The notes under the pieces: generated by a model
The model's input: the letters and a program-made list of their open reading frames with translations, nothing else
Database searches by the model: none
What the model was told of the DNA's origin: nothing
Made by a program: the position numbers and the translations under genes
Source: JBBKWX01 sp037969175
GTDB taxonomy: Bacteria > Bacteroidota > Bacteroidia > AKYH767-A > JBBKVM01
DNA length: 12,371 nucleotides
Direction of reading: 5' to 3'
NCBI GenBank assembly: GCA_037969175.1
Contig: JBBKWX010000119.1
Location: forward strand, 1-12,371
Shown here: piece after piece, positions 5,751 to 12,371 of the stretch
How positions within the stretch are numbered: position 1 is the first letter of the stretch
Layout of the letters: each line of letters begins with the position of its first letter

Positions 5751-7019
5751 TTAGCTCGATTGCGTCGGCTTCCGCGAAAATGAAGGTCTGCGATTTGGTT
5801 TATTTCTGCCACCACCTGAATGTGTTTTTGCAGGAGGTCTGCTATGCGTTCTCTTGGCATGCAAAGGAACGATCTCTTTATTCTCATCCGGATAGGGATG
5901 ATCTTTTACAACATCGATCTGCATACCTATCAACTTCTGGATGTCGCGCAGGTAAGGTCTTTCTTCTTCATCACAAAATGACATTGCTACTCCGCTTGCT
6001 TTAGCACGTCCTGTACGACCGATGCGATGTACATACGTTTCGGCAATATTTGGAAGATCATAATTGATCACCAATGCAAGCAGATCCACATCGATACCAC
6101 GTGCTGCAATATCCGTTGCTACCAGTACTTTTGTACTTCCTTGCTTGAAATTATTCAAAGCACGTTGTCTTGCACCTTGCAATTTATTACCGTGGATAGC
6201 TTCCGCTTTTATATGTGCTTTATCAAGCAACTTCACGATCTTATCACAACCATGTTTGGTTCTTGAAAAAACCAAAGTAGAACTTGCCTGTATGGTTTGT
6301 AAAAGATAGACCAACAATTTAGGCTTGTTCCCTTTCGAAACGAAATAAACTACCTGATCTACTTTTTCTGCAGTTGCTTGTTCAGGTTGGATCGTTATTT
6401 TCTCCGGATTCCCCAATATCTTTCCTGATAATTCTACAATTGCACTTGGCATAGTTGCAGAGAAAAATAAGGATTGTCTGCTAGCAGGAAGTTTCGTGAT
6501 CACCTTTTTGATGTCATGGATAAAACCCATGTCCAGCATATGATCCGCTTCATCCAATACAAAATATTCAACATCATTTAGGTTGATGTATCCTTGTTGC
6601 ATCAGATCAAGTAATCTGCCGGGAGTAGCTACCAGAATATCAACTCCGCGTTTCAATGCGATCGTTTGTACTCCTTGTTTTACTCCGCCGAATATTACTG
6701 TGTTTTTTAAACCTGTATGTTTTCCATACGCAGTGAAGCTGTCTGCTATTTGTATAGCAAGTTCTCTGGTAGGTGTAATGACCAGCGTTTTAATTTTACG
6801 ATTGGCGTCATTACGTTTTGGATCATTATACATATGCTGCAATATGGGTATTGCAAATGCAGCAGTCTTACCGGTTCCGGTTTGTGCGCAACCCAAAAGA
6901 TCTTTTCTTCTTAGTAAAATTGGGATGGCTTGTTCCTGGATAGGTGTAGGGTGTGTATACCCTTCTTCTTCCAGTGCTTTTAATATAGGATCTATTATTC
7001 CTAAATCTTGGAAATTCAT
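5751..7019 (-). CDS. rhlE: DEAD-box ATP-dependent RNA helicase, RhlE type
   Basis: A 422-aa cytoplasmic RNA helicase that unwinds short RNA duplexes, usually in ribosome assembly or mRNA decay. All family motifs are present and intact: Q motif region F3...GYTHPTPIQEQAIP (20-33), motif I AQTGTGKT (45-52), Ia PTRELA (83-88), GG (111-112), Ib TPGR (132-135), II DEAD (156-159), III SAT (187-189), IV LVFSRTK (249-255), V VATDIAARGID (300-310) and VI HRIGRTGR (331-338). The two RecA domains span about 1-205 and 215-370. The last ~50 residues form a basic tail rich in R, K, S and G, as in RhlE proteins, probably for RNA binding. It lies downstream of two cold-shock-domain genes, which fits a cold-adaptation role, but a 206-bp gap separates it from them. 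The symbol reflects subfamily resemblance, not proven orthology. Confidence 0.93.
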   Translation of the reverse strand: MNFQDLGIIDPILKALEEEGYTHPTPIQEQAIPILLRRKDLLGCAQTGTGKTAAFAIPILQHMYNDPKRNDANRKIKTLVITPTRELAIQIADSFTAYGKHTGLKNTVIFGGVKQGVQTIALKRGVDILVATPGRLLDLMQQGYINLNDVEYFVLDEADHMLDMGFIHDIKKVITKLPASRQSLFFSATMPSAIVELSGKILGNPEKITIQPEQATAEKVDQVVYFVSKGNKPKLLVYLLQTIQASSTLVFSRTKHGCDKIVKLLDKAHIKAEAIHGNKLQGARQRALNNFKQGSTKVLVATDIAARGIDVDLLALVINYDLPNIAETYVHRIGRTGRAKASGVAMSFCDEEERPYLRDIQKLIGMQIDVVKDHPYPDENKEIVPLHAKRTHSRPPAKTHSGGGRNKPNRRPSFSRKPTQSS

Positions 7020-7225
7020 TTTATGAAATTAATGTAATAAAAAATTGAAATTGTCTATTGCTTTTCTGGCAATATGCTGAAGCCGGCTAACAGGTATATG
7101 ATAACTGATCGTCGGTGAAGCCCGGAAAAAATCCCTGCTCGCCTTCAGGTGGTAATTAATATATTGATCTTTTGCAGATCAATGATTTGATAAATAATAT
7201 TGAGGATGTTAGTGTGAGCTTGTAA

Positions 7226-7681
7226 TTATCTTACTACAGATACTCGTACGGCAGTTGGTCCTTTCTGGCCCATCTCTACCTCATAACTTACCATATTGTT
7301 TTCTTTTATTTCTTCAAGAACATTATGGACGTGTACAAAAACACTTTCTGATGTTTCTGAATCTTTGATAAAACCATAACCTTTTGAATCATTGAAGAAG
7401 GTAACTACACCTTTTCTTATTGGATCCATCTCAGGCATATCCTCTTTCTTAGGAATACCCAATTCGATATCTTCTGCCTTTACAACTACTTTCTTTTGTG
7501 TCGGATCCGGTGGAGTAGATGTAATGTTTCCAAATTCATCTACGTATGCCATCATGTCATCAAGACTACTTGATTTTTCGTTGTCTCTTCTGGCTAATCT
7601 TTTTGCTTCTTTCTCCTTGCGCTTCTTTTCCTTCTTGTTGCGTACCTCTTTTTTGTTGAACGTCTCTTGTGATCTTCCCAT
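7226..7681 (-). CDS. Cold-shock-domain protein with basic N-terminal extension
   Basis: A 151-aa protein, more than twice the size of a simple Csp. Residues 1-36 are extremely charged (KKEVRNKKEKKRKEKEAKRL) and probably helical or RNA-binding. About 37-86 is an acidic, proline-containing linker. The cold-shock domain covers 88-150, with RNP1 KGYGFI (100-105) and RNP2 VFVHV (114-118), so it should bind single-stranded RNA or DNA. The pattern is a known Bacteroidota variety of CSD proteins. It sits between the short csp gene and the helicase, but a terminator at 7721-7754 separates it from csp. Downstream, a weak stem-loop (7164-7169 with 7177-7182) without a clear U-tract may limit read-through towards the helicase. 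The start ATG at 7679-7681 is the first in frame; I see no strong ribosome site. Confidence 0.9.
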   Translation of the reverse strand: MGRSQETFNKKEVRNKKEKKRKEKEAKRLARRDNEKSSSLDDMMAYVDEFGNITSTPPDPTQKKVVVKAEDIELGIPKKEDMPEMDPIRKGVVTFFNDSKGYGFIKDSETSESVFVHVHNVLEEIKENNMVSYEVEMGQKGPTAVRVSVVR

Positions 7682-7720
7682 TTATAAATTGTGATATTTG
7701 TTTTTTTAAAAGTTAATAAT

Positions 7721-7754
7721 AAAAAAGCCTATCTCTAAGATAGGCCTTTTTTTT
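7721..7754. terminator. Bidirectional intrinsic terminator after csp
   Basis: GCCTATCT (7727-7734) pairs perfectly with AGATAGGC (7738-7745) around CTA. Six A residues precede it and eight T residues follow it on the plus strand, so both strands present a stem plus U-tract. Its main task is to end the csp transcript coming from 7778. Confidence 0.85.
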
Positions 7755-7777
7755 AAAAGAATTTGTGATGTACGTAA

Positions 7778-7969
7778 TTATACAACTTTTACATTTACTG
7801 CGTTCAATCCTTTTTTACCATCTTGAAGATCAAATTCAACTTCATCGCCTTCGCGAATTTCATCGATCAATCCTGAGATGTGTACGAAATGTTCTTTGTT
7901 TGAACCTTCTTCTTTGATGAAACCAAATCCTTTGGTCTCATTGAAGAACTTTACTGTTCCTTTGCTCAT
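7778..7969 (-). CDS. Cold-shock protein (CspA family)
   Basis: A 63-aa single-domain cold-shock protein: a five-stranded OB-fold nucleic-acid chaperone that melts RNA structure. RNP1 KGFGFI is at 13-18 and RNP2 HFVHI at 27-31; length and start (MSKGTVKFFN) are typical for the family. The start at 7967-7969 follows a promoter-like motif (8000-8028) by about 30 bp, leaving a short leader rather than the long thermosensing leader of E. coli cspA. The gene is followed 24 bp later by a strong terminator, so it is probably a single-gene transcript. It heads a row with another cold-shock-domain protein and a DEAD-box helicase. Confidence 0.95.
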   Translation of the reverse strand: MSKGTVKFFNETKGFGFIKEEGSNKEHFVHISGLIDEIREGDEVEFDLQDGKKGLNAVNVKVV

Positions 7970-7999
7970 TGTTAAAAAAATTAATTTATTATAATGGTG

Positions 8000-8028
8000 C
8001 GAAGTTAAGCATTAATTACAAAAAGCAA
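8000..8028 (-). promoter_or_regulatory. Bacteroidota-type promoter of csp
   Basis: On the minus strand TTG (8026-8028) is followed after 18 bases by TAACTTCG (8000-8007), close to the Bacteroidota primary sigma consensus TTG-N19-TAnnTTTG (one mismatch in the -7 box). Transcription would start near 7993, giving a leader of about 25 nt. Confidence 0.45.
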
Positions 8029-8270
8029 TACCTATGGAGTGATTTTAAGCAATTATTTCCCATATATGCCCTTTTTTGACTGTATTGGCACATATTGATT
8101 ATTTGATTTCCGGATCCATCCCAAAACCTCAAAACCCCTTAATAATGTGTTTTAAGACAGGAAAAGTATGTAAAGCATTGATAAACAGTGCATGACTATA
8201 TATTGAGGATATCGTCACCTATATATCAGGCGAGAAGTATAAAAATCCCGCAAATTGCTATTAGGGATAA

Positions 8271-8370
8271 CGCCATTCACCGAAGTTGAAGCATAAGCAT
8301 AGCCCCTTTATGCAAAGCATAAAGGGGCTGATGAAGCACGCGGGTGTTTACGTTCCCGGAGGGGTCGCAT
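8271..8370. repeat. Three-hairpin repeat unit, copy A
   Basis: The unit starts CGCCATTCACC and holds three stem-loops: a degenerate first one (8274-8289), a perfect 13-bp stem AGCCCCTTTATGC/GCATAAAGGGGCT around AAA (8301-8329), and GTTCCC-GGA-GGGGTC (8353-8367), whose pairing is partly lost. It is the most diverged of three copies. The stretch 8029-8270 between it and csp holds only AT-rich DNA in which I see no gene. Confidence 0.8.
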
Positions 8371-8407
8371 TGTGAGCACCAAGCCCTCCATTTCTCTGAC
8401 GCCTATG

Positions 8408-8424
8408 CATCCCCTTCAGGGATG
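8408..8424. repeat. Stem-loop CATCCC/GGGATG
   Basis: CATCCC (8408-8413) pairs with GGGATG (8419-8424) around CTTCA. It is one of three unrelated-sequence hairpins between repeat copies A and B. Confidence 0.6.
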
Positions 8425-8445
8425 TGATTTGTTACAGCCGCATTC

Positions 8446-8474
8446 AACCCCGGGATGCACGGTATCCCGGGGTT
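8446..8474. repeat. 11-bp GC-rich stem-loop
   Basis: AACCCCGGGAT (8446-8456) pairs perfectly with ATCCCGGGGTT (8464-8474) around GCACGGT. No U-tract follows on either strand, so a plain terminator is unlikely. Confidence 0.7.
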
Positions 8475-8483
8475 ATTCATATG

Positions 8484-8502
8484 ATACCCGTTTCACGGGT
8501 AT
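8484..8502. repeat. 8-bp stem-loop with TTC loop
   Basis: ATACCCGT (8484-8491) pairs perfectly with ACGGGTAT (8495-8502). Its TTC loop is the complement of the GAA loops in copies B and C, as if the same kind of element lay in reverse. Confidence 0.65.
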
Positions 8503-8584
8503 TCGAGTTCCAACACAAATTAGTTTTGAATAGCAAATAAAATTATAAACATATGAGGTCACGGAATTACGCACAGCATATTCT

Positions 8585-8727
8585 GGCTTAAAATAATAAA
8601 CCCTCGAGAAAACCGGATTGCAAAGCTCCATTCACCGAAGGTGAATCATATGCATAGCCCCTTTATGCAAAGCATAAAGGGGCTGATGAAGCACGCTGAT
8701 AATCACGTCCCTGGAGGGGACTGATAA
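8585..8727. repeat. 143-bp tandem unit with three-hairpin copy B (8626-8721)
   Basis: Starts with GGCTTAAAATAATAAACCCTCGA, also found (with one deletion and one change) at 8728. Within it ATTCACC-GAA-GGTGAAT (8630-8646), the 13-bp stem at 8656-8684 and GTCCCT-GGA-GGGGAC (8707-8721, one T-G wobble) form three stem-loops. It is directly followed by copy C at a period of about 144 bp. Confidence 0.8.
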
Positions 8728-8870
8728 GGCTTGAAAAATAAACCCTCGAAATGAAACAGGATCACAAAACGCCATTCACCGAAGGTGAATCATATGAATA
8801 ACCCCTTTATGCAAAGCATAAAGGGGCTGATGAAGCACGCTGATAATCACGTCCCCGAAGGGGACGCATA
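8728..8870. repeat. Tandem unit with three-hairpin copy C (8770-8868)
   Basis: Best-preserved hairpins: ATTCACC-GAA-GGTGAAT (8774-8790) and GTCCCC-GAA-GGGGAC (8851-8865) are perfect. The middle stem (8800-8828) has G changed to A at its base, leaving 12 of 13 positions able to pair or nearly so. It ends about 50 bp beyond the stop of the MFS gene (on the minus strand) and could stop or protect that transcript. Confidence 0.8.
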
Positions 8871-8919
8871 TGGATTCGCATCATGTGAACACCATACCCC
8901 AAAACCGAATGCAAATTCA

Positions 8920-10125
8920 TCACACACTCAACTTGCGATCTGTCTTTATATAGAACAGAAAATAGAGTATGATCAGAAATGTGCTTATGCCCGTTACAAC
9001 AAAGGTAATGGACGCCCCAAAGTTATACCAGATTAGTCCTGCAACTGTGCTGGAGATCATCAGACAGATACTTTGAAAACCTGCATACGTGCCAATAGCC
9101 GTCGCTGTATCTTTCTTGTCGGTGATATTGCTGATCCAGGCTTTGGAGATCCCTTCGGTTGCAGCTGCATAAACTCCGTATAGAAAAAAGAGGATCATAA
9201 ACGTATATATATTCTGCGCTACAGCCATACCAAAATAGACGATCATAAAAAGCGACAATCCAAGGATGAACATTTTTTTCATGCCGGCTTTGTCTGAAAG
9301 GATTCCTATAGGATATGCAAACAGGGCATAGATAAGATTGTAAAAAATATACACTCCTATTACCATCTTATCATCAAGTCCTGCGTCTTTGGCTTTAAGT
9401 AAAAGAAACATATCCGAACTGTTGAATAAAGCAAACCCAAGTAGTCCGATCATTAATTTTCGATATTTAGCCGGACTTTCTTTCCAATAGTTTAGAAAGG
9501 AAAAGAAGGATGTTTTTTTTCGGATGATCTGATGCTCCTGTTTTTTCTCCTTCAGAATAAAAGTGCTTGCCACTGCCAACATTCCCGGAATGAATGCAAT
9601 ATAAAATAGAGCAATATAATTCCCGGGATAAAAATACAAGAACAACAATGCAAATAATGGCCCCAGTACTGCTCCCAGCGTATCCATGGATCTGTGAAAT
9701 CCGAATACCTTACCTTTCGTTGAAGGCAGCGCTTCATCCGACAACATTGCATCCCGGGCTCCTGTTCGAATTCCTTTTCCAAAACGATCTATCGTTCTGG
9801 CGAAAAAGATCCATAGAGGATAAATAGAAAATGCCATCATGGGTTTTGAAATGGCACTGAATAAATAACCAATTCGCACAAAGGGTAATCGCTTACCCAT
9901 AGTATCCGACATCTTTCCAAAATAGCCTTTACTCAATCCGGCAATTGCTTCTGCCATCCCTTCCAAAATACCGATCAGCAAAATTGAAAAACCTATCGAT
10001 TTTAGATAGATCGGCATGATGGGATACAACATCTCGGATGCCATATCTGTAAACAGACTCACGATGGATAAGATCCAAACAGTGCGGGTAATTACTCTGG
10101 TAGTGTTTGTTTTCTTTCCTGTCAT
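8920..10125 (-). CDS. MFS transporter, substrate unknown
   Basis: A 401-aa inner-membrane protein of the major facilitator superfamily with the hydrophobic pattern of 12 membrane helices and a central cytoplasmic loop rich in K and E (about 191-222). The family signature motif A between helices 2 and 3 is GKMSDTMGKR (70-79). Other marks are SLFTDMASEMLYPIMPIYL (23-41), FARTIDRFGKGIRTGARDAM (108-127) and GFHRSMDTLGAVLGP (142-156). These are typical of a widespread bacterial MFS subgroup often annotated only as 'MFS transporter'; drug or metabolite export is possible, but the substrate cannot be read. The start at 10123-10125 lies 52 bp after the stop of the small lipoprotein, so it may be the third gene of an operon. 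Its 3' end runs into the hairpin-repeat array. Confidence 0.88.
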   Translation of the reverse strand: MTGKKTNTTRVITRTVWILSIVSLFTDMASEMLYPIMPIYLKSIGFSILLIGILEGMAEAIAGLSKGYFGKMSDTMGKRLPFVRIGYLFSAISKPMMAFSIYPLWIFFARTIDRFGKGIRTGARDAMLSDEALPSTKGKVFGFHRSMDTLGAVLGPLFALLFLYFYPGNYIALFYIAFIPGMLAVASTFILKEKKQEHQIIRKKTSFFSFLNYWKESPAKYRKLMIGLLGFALFNSSDMFLLLKAKDAGLDDKMVIGVYIFYNLIYALFAYPIGILSDKAGMKKMFILGLSLFMIVYFGMAVAQNIYTFMILFFLYGVYAAATEGISKAWISNITDKKDTATAIGTYAGFQSICLMISSTVAGLIWYNFGASITFVVTGISTFLIILYFLFYIKTDRKLSV

Positions 10126-10177
10126 ACCTGATATTCAATTCTTGAAATTCCGACAGGATAAATTTAAACTAAATAAT

Positions 10178-10687
10178 CTACTTGAGTTTGGCAAGATCTA
10201 TTCCTTCCGGAATGCCTTGTGGAAAGCGAGCGAACATATTTAAATCTTTAAAGCTAATATCTTTTTTAGTGTAAACAAAAGATGCATCAGATGATGTTGC
10301 TACAATTACTGTAGTTAACAGATTAATTGGAAATGTAAAAACTAGAAACATCCCATGAGAGGCTGTGAACAGGGAGAAAACAGGTATTGTCCAGCTGTAG
10401 TTTTGAGGTTTAATATATCTCAATCTAAAGTTTAAGATCTCATTAATAGGGATACGAATTATTTCTGGTTGTTTTATTGAACCTACGCTCTTTTTTACAA
10501 ACAAACTGCTGTCTTTTATTGCTAATAGTTCACCTCGGATCTGGATCCTGTTTTTAGGATCAACAGTTATCTGTGACCCATAAACATTCGTTCCTACCTG
10601 ATTAGCTTTTGGAAGATAAGGCGCATACCTGCATGATCCAAAAACCAGAATAGAGATGAATAATAGTATACTTATTCTATTTATCAT
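10178..10687 (-). CDS. Small putative lipoprotein with hydrophobic segments
   Basis: I choose the ATG at 10685-10687 (169 aa) rather than the upstream one at 10750, because it places a lipoprotein signal (MINRISILLFISILVFGSC, lipid Cys19) at the N-terminus and leaves only an 11-bp overlap with the previous gene (ATGATAAATAG), typical of translational coupling. After the Cys comes a beta-rich part (about 36-90: ITVDPKNRIQIRGELLAIKD, SSLFVKK, IIRIPINEILNFRLRY) that looks like a small barrel or Sm/SH3-like unit. About 98-130 is hydrophobic (SLFTASHGMFLVFTFPINLLTTVIVAT). No known family is recognised. It shares its layout with the larger upstream lipoprotein, suggesting that the two act together at the cell envelope. 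Confidence 0.75.
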   Translation of the reverse strand: MINRISILLFISILVFGSCRYAPYLPKANQVGTNVYGSQITVDPKNRIQIRGELLAIKDSSLFVKKSVGSIKQPEIIRIPINEILNFRLRYIKPQNYSWTIPVFSLFTASHGMFLVFTFPINLLTTVIVATSSDASFVYTKKDISFKDLNMFARFPQGIPEGIDLAKLK

Positions 10688-12281
10688 AATAGGAGAAAGT
10701 CTTAGTATCGATTCTGGAATTCCAAAACTGCTCTTCCATACCAGATTCATATTTCTTAAATTCCTTTGCTTCCATTCTCAAAAAATGATTTGGTCGTTCA
10801 ACCATTTGTATCAACTTCAATAAGTCTTTATCCTTGATCCAGCGAGCTCTCATCCATTCCAGATAATATCCTTCAGAAGAAAGGAACAATTCCCAATCCG
10901 TATTTGTATTGGGAAGTTTAAATGACATCTTGAATTCATCACCCGGCATGGAAATTAAATATTTTTCAGGATCGATAAGGTCTTTTAATGCTTTAGCATC
11001 TTCTTGGCCTTTATTGAAAATGGTATTCACCGGGATCTGAATTGCTTGAACTTTTTTCTTGATCTCAGTCAGTACAACCTGATCTATCCTCCAGTATCCT
11101 TTATTCAGAACAAGTTTGATCTTGATGTTTTCATTGGTATTTACTTTATCCAATGGAATGATCTGTTTATTGATAGCTATAGGTCCTGTCTCGTTTACCT
11201 CTCCCTGAAATTCCCAAATTTTTTTCTGATCATTCCAGTAATAGGTCTCTATGCCTCCCAACAATTGAATTACACGATCAAACTTTTTTCTCTTTTTTGG
11301 ATCTGTTTCCAATGCAGCAAAAACATCACCTACCATATCTCCCATATATCCCATGGCAGAATAAAACAAATAAGTGGTCATAAGACTCTGTCTGAAATGG
11401 ATCACCAAGCCCGGGTTTTTGAGTTGTTTGTTTTGATCAAAGTTCAGAATGATCTCTTCTTTGCTATTTAAATTCTGCGGATCAGCAAGTGATGATCTCT
11501 CATGTTTGTCAGCAAATAAAAGCAAGTTTGTTATATCACCTTCATCAGCAATTACCTTGTTAGGAACAACAGAATTTTCGCAAAGAAAAAATTGATCTTT
11601 TGCAGTATGATTGATGCTTTCACCTTTGTTTATTTTAAAGGCAATAAGCTTTACATCTTTTACGCAATGAGTCTCGAGTGCCTCATTTTTCATTGTTATA
11701 GAAAAAGAATTTCCATATATATGCATTTGTCCGATTGCATCTATATCTGCATATTCTAATGATGGTGAAATTGCATTTGAAAATCCCTCTGCATCGGCAT
11801 AATGAAAATTGTCATTCTCATTTTTATAAAAAGTTGGACAGGAACCAAAACAAGCTTTAGGATTCGCTATGCAAACTGCAGTCATCGTCAGATCTAATGC
11901 AGTCAATATTGTTAGAGCTGCTATCCGTCCATTCTCAACACCTATCAATTTGTTATTAGTTTCAAATATTACAACGCTGTCCAGAGGTATTTGAAGAGCT
12001 CCTTGATTAACTAGTCTTCTTGTATAATCAAATACTTGCCCACCACCACTAATGCTATTATTAGTAGTATCAACTTGCCAGTTTGAAGAAAGAACATAGA
12101 CATCACCATTTCTCATATGAACTTTCAGGTAGGGAATTGCAGGTAACTTCTCGGCTGAATGCAAAAGCGAAGTGGCATCAGTATAGTTTGATCTGAAAAA
12201 ATAATTCGACTTGCAAGCGAATATAAATGCAATGGAAAGAAAGACTAAGAATAATACAGTACTTTTTCTACAGTAATCCAT
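10677..12281 (-). CDS. Large putative lipoprotein of unknown function with CFGSCPTFY motif
   Basis: A 534-aa protein from the ATG at 12279-12281; a TTG two codons upstream is the alternative. A lipoprotein signal (LFLVFLSIAFIFAC, Cys23) indicates membrane anchoring. About 50-108 is a beta-rich unit (LKVHMRNGDVYVLSSNW ... IPLDSVVIFET), followed by a hydrophobic stretch (about 119-140). A cysteine motif, CFGSCPTFY (144-152), could form a disulfide outside the cytoplasm. The remaining ~380 residues are mixed alpha/beta with no recognised catalytic motif (TYYWNDQKKIWEFQGEV, NKGYWRIDQVVLTEIK, WELFLSSEGYYLEWMR). I do not recognise the family beyond a Bacteroidota-type lipoprotein. It has its own promoter-like motif at 12316-12346 and overlaps the next gene by 11 bp, so the two are probably co-translated. 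Confidence 0.82.
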   Translation of the reverse strand: MDYCRKSTVLFLVFLSIAFIFACKSNYFFRSNYTDATSLLHSAEKLPAIPYLKVHMRNGDVYVLSSNWQVDTTNNSISGGGQVFDYTRRLVNQGALQIPLDSVVIFETNNKLIGVENGRIAALTILTALDLTMTAVCIANPKACFGSCPTFYKNENDNFHYADAEGFSNAISPSLEYADIDAIGQMHIYGNSFSITMKNEALETHCVKDVKLIAFKINKGESINHTAKDQFFLCENSVVPNKVIADEGDITNLLLFADKHERSSLADPQNLNSKEEIILNFDQNKQLKNPGLVIHFRQSLMTTYLFYSAMGYMGDMVGDVFAALETDPKKRKKFDRVIQLLGGIETYYWNDQKKIWEFQGEVNETGPIAINKQIIPLDKVNTNENIKIKLVLNKGYWRIDQVVLTEIKKKVQAIQIPVNTIFNKGQEDAKALKDLIDPEKYLISMPGDEFKMSFKLPNTNTDWELFLSSEGYYLEWMRARWIKDKDLLKLIQMVERPNHFLRMEAKEFKKYESGMEEQFWNSRIDTKTFSYYDK

Positions 12282-12315
12282 AATCAAAATTTAAGCGCTG
12301 AATGAAATGTAAATT

Positions 12316-12346
12316 CAAATATAGCTTGAATTTTAAGCGTTGTCAA
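12316..12346 (-). promoter_or_regulatory. Bacteroidota-type promoter of the lipoprotein/MFS operon
   Basis: On the minus strand TTG (12344-12346) is followed after 20 bases by TATATTTG (12316-12323), a full match to the TAnnTTTG -7 consensus. Transcription would start near 12309, about 28 bases before the ATG at 12281. Confidence 0.6.
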
Positions 12347-12371
12347 TAGCCCGGGTTTAAATTGTTACTGC

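Noticed and set aside
6583..7026. 147-aa plus-strand open frame opposite the helicase gene
   Set aside because: Antisense shadow of a fully conserved DEAD-box gene; the cysteine-rich peptide reflects helicase codons read backwards. Other plus-strand frames at 5780-6914 are rejected for the same reason.
7164..7182. Stem-loop TTGATC/GATCAA as terminator of the 151-aa CSD gene
   Set aside because: Only 6-7 bp, AT-rich, and followed on the minus strand by AATATATTAATT rather than a T run; too weak to list as a feature.
8271..8868. CRISPR array
   Set aside because: Units are ~100-144 bp with internal hairpins, only three copies, irregular spacing, and no short unique spacers or cas genes.
8785..9036. 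Plus-strand 83-aa open frame over the hairpin repeats
   Set aside because: It runs through the palindromic repeat unit and then antisense to the end of the MFS gene. In repeat copies A and B the same frame soon meets stop codons. Its peptide is a by-product of the hairpins.
10688..10750. Upstream start for the small lipoprotein gene
   Set aside because: It would add 21 residues before the lipoprotein signal and overlap the upstream gene by 74 bp. The ATG at 10687 gives a proper signal peptide and an 11-bp overlap.
11004..11471. 155-aa plus-strand open frame opposite the large lipoprotein
   Set aside because: Antisense to a long coding frame with signal peptide and promoter, and without start context or recognisable features.

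Overview
The window looks like a chromosomal segment of an environmental Bacteroidota (Chitinophagia/Sphingobacteriia-like). The evidence is a secreted protein with a type IX secretion (T9SS) sorting tail, an outer-membrane beta-barrel protein with a typical Bacteroidota signal peptide, lipoproteins, promoter-like motifs of the TTG-N18-20-TAnnTTTG type, AT-rich intergenic DNA and no clear Shine-Dalgarno sequences. Species-level placement is not possible from the sequence alone. Every gene except the transposase lies on the minus strand.

Left part (1-3450): an IS110-family transposase (68-1138) is followed by a 170-nt segment that folds on paper into a closed, branched RNA (1148-1319). Parts of this segment match the two presumed ends of the element and its right flank. 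That is the arrangement expected of an IS1111-type element carrying a bridge/seek RNA downstream of its transposase. The right flank begins with a GTTATGCGC core. Next come, on the minus strand, a small outer-membrane barrel gene (1548-2141), a second GTTATGCGC core at the tip of an 82-bp imperfect palindrome (2191-2272), and a tyrosine recombinase with an unusual N-terminal domain (2290-3450). Read along the minus strand this is recombinase, att-like site, gene, att-like half site interrupted by the IS. It resembles a minimal integron-like unit whose distal cassette site has been hit by an attC-targeting IS. This is the most interesting reading of the window, and it is inference.

Middle part (3451-8028): a repeat-rich intergenic stretch (ATCCGTGT-type repeats, a CAAACY hexamer array, small GC-rich palindromes) precedes a T9SS cargo protein with a GEVED-like domain and two fibronectin III domains. 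After another repeat-bearing gap comes a likely cold-adaptation cluster on the minus strand: a classical 63-aa cold-shock protein, a 151-aa protein with a cold-shock domain and a basic N-terminal extension, and a RhlE-type DEAD-box RNA helicase. Two good intrinsic terminators separate parts of this cluster.

Right part (8029-12371): a nearly 900-bp intergenic region contains an array of twelve stem-loops, including three copies of a ~100-bp three-hairpin unit. Beyond it lies a putative three-gene minus-strand operon with a promoter at 12316-12346: a large unknown lipoprotein, a small lipoprotein overlapping it by 11 bp, and a 12-TM MFS transporter.
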